This document shows positions 6,229 through 6,483 of a stretch of 6,483 nucleotides of DNA, in pieces (within the stretch, counting starts at the first letter, position 1; the number at the start of each line of letters is the position of its first letter). Under the pieces are notes generated by a model. That model did no database searches and had not been told where the DNA came from. It was given only the letters and a program-made list of their open reading frames with translations. The stretch lies in assembly GCA_041679065.1 (NCBI GenBank), contig JBBABI010000068.1, forward strand, positions 1-6,483, read 5' to 3'. Made by a program: the position numbers and the translations under genes. This stretch comes from CAJBLF01 sp041679065 (GTDB lineage: Bacteria > Patescibacteriota > Gracilibacteria > Absconditabacterales > Absconditicoccaceae).

Positions 6229-6385
6229 CCCAAAAATCAATACGCATATCCATAATCAAAATCGCTAACCGAATCAATCGAGACGCCACCCACCATCTAA
6301 TGCGAAACTTTCTAAAACCAAATACAGTACAGTCAATGCTATGTCCACCTAAACATTGCTGTATGTCTATTTTATTCATGGCCAT
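6203..6385 (-). CDS. Small 60-residue phage protein with basic hydrophobic helix, function unknown
   Basis: This short frame starts at an ATG overlapping the preceding stop as TAATG. A second ATG two codons later (6379) is better spaced from the upstream AGGA and is an equally good start. The first half is MAMNKIDIQQ followed by a Cys/His-containing stretch. Residues about 24-47 form a basic, strongly hydrophobic segment (FRKFRIRWWVASRLIRLAIL), probably an amphipathic or membrane-associating helix, and the tail is acidic (DFWDEDGNKLE). From memory, small proteins with this K/R-F-x-R-W-hydrophobic pattern occur between portal and minor head genes in other phages, but I know of no assigned role. 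It overlaps the start of the minor head gene, so the two are probably co-translated. Coding is supported by the coupled start and close packing; the function is not recognised. Confidence 0.6.
   Translation of the reverse strand: MAMNKIDIQQCLGGHSIDCTVFGFRKFRIRWWVASRLIRLAILIMDMRIDFWDEDGNKLE
6218..6225 (-). promoter_or_regulatory. Candidate ribosome binding site for a TTG start of the minor head gene
   Basis: AGGACGGA on the minus strand lies seven bases before an in-frame TTG at 6210. It lies just inside the ATG at 6228, so it could not serve that codon. If used, the minor head gene would begin LSNSSTLL and overlap the 60-residue gene by 8 bases, a typical coupled arrangement. This is the best-matched site near that gene's start, but TTG starts are rare, so the ATG is kept as the main call. 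Confidence 0.35.
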
Positions 6386-6483
6386 TATTCCTGCATCTCA
6401 CCGATATCAGTATTTATTTGATCATCAGTAGTTTCATGCATCATTGCCGTTGATGAAAGTATTTTAGCATTTGAGTCAACCGG
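6385..6483 (-). CDS. C-terminal end of upstream gene, probably portal protein (partial)
   Basis: An open frame enters from the right edge of the window and runs 32 codons to a TAA stop. It begins PVDSNAKILSS and ends DIGEMQE. The tail is acidic and polar, with no recognisable motif. The call as portal is an inference from order alone: in tailed phages the gene just before a Mu gpF/SPP1 gp7-type minor head protein is usually the portal, the dodecameric ring through which DNA enters the capsid. The stop shares its last A with the ATG of the next gene (TAATG), which points to translational coupling. An AGGA just before this stop would serve as the ribosome binding site for the following gene. 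I am fairly sure this is the end of a real gene but only moderately sure of its product. Confidence 0.6.
   Translation of the reverse strand, partial: PVDSNAKILSSTAMMHETTDDQINTDIGEMQE

Noticed and set aside
6440..6480. TTGACT on the minus strand followed by A/T-rich sequence near the right edge, a possible promoter.
   Set aside because: It lies inside the open frame of the upstream gene, and no good -10 hexamer is found at about 17 bases spacing.
21..6483. No gene in the window ends in TGA, raising the idea of a recoded TGA codon.
   Set aside because: Only eight stops are visible, all tryptophans are encoded by TGG, and all frames read well under the standard code, so this is small-sample chance.

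Overview
This window is part of the head-assembly (structural) operon of a tailed double-stranded DNA phage or prophage with an HK97-type capsid. Every gene I can support lies on the minus strand, so transcription runs from high to low coordinates. The genes are tightly packed, with gaps of a few to about 80 bases and some overlaps. I see no tRNA, CRISPR array, insertion sequence or host housekeeping gene. The host cannot be named from the sequence. The standard genetic code fits all frames. Base composition looks moderate, with the capsid gene visibly more GC-rich than its neighbours.

In order of transcription, the window holds: the 3' end of a gene that by synteny is probably the portal (6385-6483); a 60-codon small basic/hydrophobic protein translationally coupled to it (6203-6385); a Mu gpF/SPP1 gp7-type minor head protein (5353-6228); a beta-rich protein resembling phage capsid decoration or fibre proteins (4656-5348); an S78/U35-type prohead protease with an extra N-terminal cysteine motif and a long C-terminal extension (3564-4640); and the HK97-fold major capsid protein with an N-terminal scaffolding-like region (2078-3532). 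A strong hairpin after the capsid stop (2016-2068) looks like a terminator or attenuator that would leave the capsid gene at the end of a high-level transcript. Beyond it are a small head-region protein with a basic GRP-type tail (1718-1996) and a 564-residue double glycosyltransferase (21-1715).

The portal, minor head protein, protease and capsid form the standard procapsid assembly set: the protease would remove the capsid's N-terminal region and mature the shell. The unusual part is the glycosyltransferase. It combines a GT4-like GT-B module and a GT2-like module with a DGDE motif. Its first ~48 residues resemble the small protein encoded immediately upstream, so it appears to be a fusion of a small phage head-region domain to two sugar-transfer modules. 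Its stop codon interrupts a sequence that stays plausible in frame up to the window edge, so the end of the gene may be cut or recoded. Virion glycosylation is one possible role, but the sequence does not prove it.
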